From contig DATJJY010000116.1 in the NCBI GenBank assembly GCA_035491895.1, positions 1 to 17,631 on the forward strand: a DNA stretch of 17,631 nucleotides, given 5' to 3'. The stretch is from DASTHG01 sp035491895. GTDB taxonomy: Bacteria > Gemmatimonadota > Gemmatimonadetes > Gemmatimonadales > GWC2-71-9. Below the pieces are notes generated by a model. It was not told the DNA's origin and did not search any database. It saw nothing but the letters and a program-made list of their open reading frames with translations. Shown here one piece after another: positions 14,573 to 17,631 of the stretch (positions within the stretch are counted from its first letter, which is position 1; every line of letters begins with the position of its first letter). The position numbers and the translations under genes were made by a program.

Positions 14573-16506
14573 GCGCCTTCACGCTGTGGGCGATCGGGAC
14601 GCTCTTCAAGGGGACGGTGCTGCTCGGCATTGCGCTGCTCGTCGCCGCCGCGTTGCGGCATTCCTCGGCCGCGCTGCGGCATCTCGTGTGGGGGACGGGG
14701 TTGGCGATGTTGCTCGCGCTGCCGCTCGCGTCGCTATTGCCGTGGCGCCTGCCCGTGAGCGGGCTCGAGAGCGTGCTGCGGACTCCTCCGCCGCCGACTT
14801 CCCAGATGCAGGCCACGCCGCACAATCCTGCCGTGGCGCCGCAAACCCAGCCTGCGCCCGCGACGCCGCAGTTGCAGACGACGCCCGCCGCGCCGGGGAC
14901 GTCTTCCCCCGCAATCACGCTGTCCCTTACGCCAGCCACCCTGCGCTCGATTGCATTGGCGATCTGGCTGATCGGGATGGTGTGGCTGATCGGGCGGCTG
15001 GTGATCGGCGCGGTGCTGCTGCGCCGTGTGGTGCGTAAGGGGACGGCGCTCGACGACAGCGAGTGGCGGCATCCGCTACTCGAGGCTGCCGACCGGCTGG
15101 CGCTCGAGCGGCTGCCGCGGCTTGTCATGAGCGACCGGCTGCCGATGCCGTTCGCCTGCGGCGTGCTGCACCCGGCGATCGTGCTGCCCACCGGCGCCAC
15201 GGAGTGGGACGACCGGCGGCGCCGCGCGGTGCTGTTCCACGAGCTGGCACACCTGTCGCGCTACGACCTGATCGGCAATGCGCTCGGGCAGCTGGCCTGC
15301 GCGGTGTACTGGTTCCATCCGCTGGTGTGGGTCGCGGCGCGCAAGCTGCGCGTCGAGAGTGAGCGGGCGGCCGACGATCTCGTGCTGGGCGTCGGGACCC
15401 GCGCGTCGGAGTACGCCGATCACCTGTTGCAGATCGTTTGCCGCGCCGCGCGCTCGCGCACGCCGGCGATCGCTTTGCCGATGGCGCAGCGTCACGAGTT
15501 CGAAGGCCGCATGCTCGCGATTCTCGAGCGTGATTCGCGGCGCGAGCCGGCGTCGAGCCGCCACGCCGCGGTCCTAGGGTGCCTAGCGCTGTCGCTCGTG
15601 ATTCCGCTCGCGGCGCTCGCCCCCGCCCGGGTCGAGCCGCCGTCCGAGCCGGCGGTGTCCTCCGTGGTGCACGACTCGGTGACGCCGCGTCCGCAGTCGG
15701 CATCACATCCAGTTGATCGCGCCACGCTTGCGCCACCGTCACGCAAGCCCGCTCCACCTGCTCCTGTCGCCGGCATCTCGGGAGCGGCAGTGCAGGGCGC
15801 GGATTCGACCGCGGTCATCGCGGCCTTGAAGCGCGCGCTCGAAGATTCCGTTGCGTCGGTTCGCGAAGACGCCGCATATGCCCTCGGCCGTCTCGAGTCG
15901 GCGGCGGCCGTACCGGTGCTCGTCGCCCGTCTCGCGCACGACCCTGCGCCGAAAGTGCGCGAGATGATCGCCTGGGCGCTGGGCCAGATCGAGAGTCACG
16001 CGGGGACCGAGGCGCTCGCATCGACGGCGCAGCATGACGACGCCGAGGACGTCCGTGCCATGGCGGTGTGGGCGCTGGGGCAGGTGTCCGATCCGTCGGC
16101 CGTGCCGGCGCTGGAGCAAGTGCTGCACGATCGATCGGCCGAAGTGCGCGGCCGGGCGGCGTGGGCGCTCGGCACGATCGCGCCTTCCAAGGCGCCCAGC
16201 GGTCTCATAGCTGCTTTGAGTGATCCCTCGTCGGAAGTTCGGATGCGGGCGGCGTGGGCGCTGGGTCAGATTGGCGACTCGTCTGCCGCGTCACGCCTTG
16301 CCGTGGCGATGCGCGATTCCTCCTCGGAAGTACGCAAGGCCGCGATGTGGGCGGTGGGGCAGATCGGCGGGGACGCGGCCCAAGCTGCGCTGATCGAGGC
16401 ACTGAGCGACAAGGATCCCGAGGTCCGGGCTCGGGCCGCGCGGGCGCTGTCGGGGGGCCATGGCGACCCGTGGCCTTGGCCCTGGCCGATGCCCATCATT
16501 CGCTAA
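14569..16506 (+). CDS. M56 (BlaR1-type) membrane metalloprotease with HEAT-repeat ectodomain
   Basis: The 645-residue protein has two N-terminal membrane helices (about residues 7-28 and 36-56), a Pro/Gln/Thr-rich loop (about 65-118), a third helix (about 128-150), and the M56 zinc protease domain with HELAH at 224-228, VYWFHPLVWVAARKLR and ESERAADDLVL. A fourth helix follows at about 331-351. After a Pro-rich linker comes an array of seven HEAT repeats (about 415-632) and the tail DPWPWPWPMPIIR. In BlaR1 the region after helix 4 is outside the cytoplasm and is a penicillin-binding sensor; here HEAT repeats replace it, so a protein or peptide signal is more plausible than a beta-lactam. Activated M56 proteins cleave the partner BlaI. 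It is coupled to blaI by a 4-base overlap. Confidence 0.93.
   Translation: MSAFTLWAIGTLFKGTVLLGIALLVAAALRHSSAALRHLVWGTGLAMLLALPLASLLPWRLPVSGLESVLRTPPPPTSQMQATPHNPAVAPQTQPAPATPQLQTTPAAPGTSSPAITLSLTPATLRSIALAIWLIGMVWLIGRLVIGAVLLRRVVRKGTALDDSEWRHPLLEAADRLALERLPRLVMSDRLPMPFACGVLHPAIVLPTGATEWDDRRRRAVLFHELAHLSRYDLIGNALGQLACAVYWFHPLVWVAARKLRVESERAADDLVLGVGTRASEYADHLLQIVCRAARSRTPAIALPMAQRHEFEGRMLAILERDSRREPASSRHAAVLGCLALSLVIPLAALAPARVEPPSEPAVSSVVHDSVTPRPQSASHPVDRATLAPPSRKPAPPAPVAGISGAAVQGADSTAVIAALKRALEDSVASVREDAAYALGRLESAAAVPVLVARLAHDPAPKVREMIAWALGQIESHAGTEALASTAQHDDAEDVRAMAVWALGQVSDPSAVPALEQVLHDRSAEVRGRAAWALGTIAPSKAPSGLIAALSDPSSEVRMRAAWALGQIGDSSAASRLAVAMRDSSSEVRKAAMWAVGQIGGDAAQAALIEALSDKDPEVRARAARALSGGHGDPWPWPWPMPIIR
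15814..16464 (+). repeat. Seven tandem HEAT repeats (93-96 bp period) inside the M56 gene
   Basis: The repeat core, usually (A)WALGQ, recurs at codons starting 15877 (YALGR), 15973, 16069, 16162, 16255 and 16348, spaced 96, 96, 93, 93 and 93 bp, with a degenerate seventh unit (RALSG) after it. Each unit has the two-helix HEAT form: LxxALxDxxxEVRxxAxWALGQI. The units are also alike at DNA level (tgggcgctgggncag), so unit gain or loss by recombination is possible. Confidence 0.9.
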
Positions 16507-16516
16507 CTCCTTCCTC

Positions 16517-16541
16517 ACGGGCGCCCTGATCGGGCGCCCGT
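16517..16541 (+). terminator. Terminator-like hairpin after the M56 gene
   Basis: ACGGGCGCCC (16517-16526) pairs perfectly with GGGCGCCCGT (16532-16541) around the 5-nt loop TGATC, starting 11 bases after the M56 stop codon. It is followed by AGTGTTTCT, a short weak T-run. It separates the blaI-M56 transcript from the downstream gene, which has its own promoter. Confidence 0.75.
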
Positions 16542-16559
16542 AGTGTTTCTGCAGGGCTC

Positions 16560-16612
16560 TTGACATTCCCCATTGACTGCTGAATATTCAGCATAGTGCT
16601 GAAATTTCAGCA
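16560..16612 (+). promoter_or_regulatory. Promoter with two tandem BlaI-type operators
   Basis: TTGACA (16560-16565), with a second TTGACT at 16573-16578, precedes two perfect 16-base palindromes: TGCTGAATATTCAGCA (16578-16593) and TGCTGAAATTTCAGCA (16597-16612), centred 19 bp apart. The second is identical to the operator core in front of blaI. The -10 element would fall within the first palindrome. This places the downstream HEAT gene under the same repressor, probably more tightly than blaI itself. Confidence 0.85.
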
Positions 16613-16641
16613 TTCGCACCTTCGATGGAGGAATTCGGTCC

Positions 16642-17631
16642 ATGACAAGTAAACTCGGCACTCTCGCGATTCTCGCGCTCGTCGGCCTGTCCGACAGCGG
16701 TTGGCAGGTCCGACGGGCTGCCGCCGGTCCGGTGGTCGATGACGCCGCCGCCGCGCGCGAACTGCTCGCCGAGGCCCACGGTGCACCGGCAGTGCTGTGC
16801 GCGCTGGCGGCCCGCTCGGTCCAGCAGCGCTACGGTTTCGGACCGTGGCAGCCCCCCGGCGGCGTGGGCGACACCTCGACCGCGTTGCGCTGGGCGCTGG
16901 AGCGCTTCCGCGGCGAGGCAGCGGTGCCGGTGTTGCTCGACGGTCTCGGCAACGACGACGCCTGCGTCCGCGAATTCGCCGCGCGGCTCGTGGCGCAGAT
17001 CGAATCCCGCGTCGCCACAAACGGAATGGTGCGCGCTTTGAGCGCTCCCATGGCGGGCACGCGCCGCGCCGCGGCCGTGGCCCTCGGCTTCGCGGAAACG
17101 ACGCAGGCGCTTGACCCCTTGATCGCGCACTTGAGCGACGACGACGCGCCGGTGCGCGCCGCCGCCGCGTGGGCGCTCGGTGGACTCGATGAGCGCCGCG
17201 CCGTACCGCCGTTGCGCCACGCTCTGGCCGACGGCGTCTGGGGAGTACGCGCCGCCGCCGCCCAGTCGCTCGGCCGGTTGCAAGACACCGCTGCAGTGGG
17301 CGCCCTGATCAACGCTTTGAAGAACGACAGCGATGAGCGCGTGCGGCTCGCTGCCGCCGAAGCGCTCGGCCGCATGGAGGCGAAGAGCGCGATCACGGCA
17401 CTCGCCGATGCCCTGGGCGACCGCAGCACGAGTGTCCGGCGTATCTGCGCCTGGGCGCTCGGCCAGATGGAGGCTGCCGAGGCCGTCCCCGGACTCGCCA
17501 AGGCGACGGACGACACGGATCGTGAGGTGCGCGAAATGGCGACCTGGGCACTCGGCGAGATGGGGGTCCGCGGGGCGGCGCCCGACTTGATCCGCCGCCT
17601 GCAACAGGACGCCGATCCCGAGATCCGGGTG
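16642..17631 (+). CDS. Exported HEAT-repeat protein, N-terminal part (cut by right edge)
   Basis: The frame is open to the right edge (330 residues seen). ATG 16642 follows GGAGGA (16627-16632) by about 10 bases. The N-terminus MTSKLGTLAILALVGLSDSG looks like a signal peptide. After a less regular segment (about residues 35-150) come HEAT repeats of about 31 residues with cores VALGF, WALGG, QSLGR, EALGR, WALGQ and WALGE, continuing past the edge. HEAT arrays are protein-binding scaffolds. Their close likeness to the ectodomain of the M56 protease, and the shared operator, suggest this protein works with or competes with that sensor in the periplasm or envelope. What follows outside the window is unknown, including whether further domains are fused at the C-terminus. 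Confidence 0.85.
   Translation, partial: MTSKLGTLAILALVGLSDSGWQVRRAAAGPVVDDAAAARELLAEAHGAPAVLCALAARSVQQRYGFGPWQPPGGVGDTSTALRWALERFRGEAAVPVLLDGLGNDDACVREFAARLVAQIESRVATNGMVRALSAPMAGTRRAAAVALGFAETTQALDPLIAHLSDDDAPVRAAAAWALGGLDERRAVPPLRHALADGVWGVRAAAAQSLGRLQDTAAVGALINALKNDSDERVRLAAAEALGRMEAKSAITALADALGDRSTSVRRICAWALGQMEAAEAVPGLAKATDDTDREVREMATWALGEMGVRGAAPDLIRRLQQDADPEIRV

Noticed and set aside
14186..16506. BlaI-BlaR1 pair as a beta-lactam resistance locus
   Set aside because: The protease lacks a penicillin-binding sensor domain and there is no beta-lactamase gene in the window.
15814..17631. Regularly spaced repeats as a CRISPR array
   Set aside because: The period is 93-96 bp, in frame, and encodes HEAT helices; there are no constant short repeats with unique spacers.

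Overview
The window reads as a chromosomal fragment of a high-GC, Gram-negative bacterium, most likely Gemmatimonadota or a close relative (Acidobacteriota-like). The reasons are dense GC-rich coding; a PadR regulator overlapping an ADOP-type duplicated permease; a CBM9/DUF5916 outer-membrane protein; a BlaI/M56 pair; and a signal-peptide-bearing beta-barrel gene beside a di-heme peroxidase gene. The phylum is an inference from gene content, since no rRNA or tRNA gene is present. I found no insertion sequence, CRISPR array or prophage.

Layout. (1) 1-750, minus strand: N-terminal part of an exported CBM9-like/DUF5916 protein, cut by the left edge. It diverges from a plus-strand run: an FadL/PorV-like outer-membrane barrel (909-2471), a MauG/CcpA-type di-heme cytochrome c peroxidase (2485-3837) and a zinc alcohol dehydrogenase (3898-4950). 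(2) 4959-5777, minus strand: a HAD phosphatase converging on the dehydrogenase. Upstream of it lies a 511-bp gene-poor stretch holding a strong terminator-like hairpin that acts on the minus strand. (3) 6289-8840, plus strand: a tightly coupled three-gene operon of SsuE-like FMN reductase, RimK-like ATP-grasp ligase and SsuD/SfnG-like FMNH2-dependent monooxygenase. (4) 8866-11870: a PadR repressor with a perfect palindromic operator, overlapping an ADOP permease. (5) 11949-12973: a polytopic membrane protein, with the start codon of an excisionase-family HTH protein overlapping its stop. (6) 12987-14120: a lipoprotein gluzincin (HExxH) of somewhat lower GC. (7) 14125-17631: a BlaI repressor and an M56 (BlaR1-type) membrane protease whose extracytoplasmic sensor is an array of seven HEAT repeats; then a terminator; then a second, exported HEAT-repeat protein behind two tandem BlaI-type operators, cut by the right edge.

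How the genes work together. The clearest self-contained circuit is region 7. The palindrome TGCTGAAATTTCAGCA occurs once in front of blaI and again, identically, in front of the downstream HEAT gene, beside a variant copy. This implies one BlaI regulon containing repressor, protease-sensor and a HEAT protein that resembles the sensor's own ectodomain. Region 3 looks like a two-component flavin monooxygenase with an ATP-grasp ligase built in, which suggests an uncharacterised conversion of an amino-acid-like or carboxylate substrate. These two are the best candidates for undescribed biology here.
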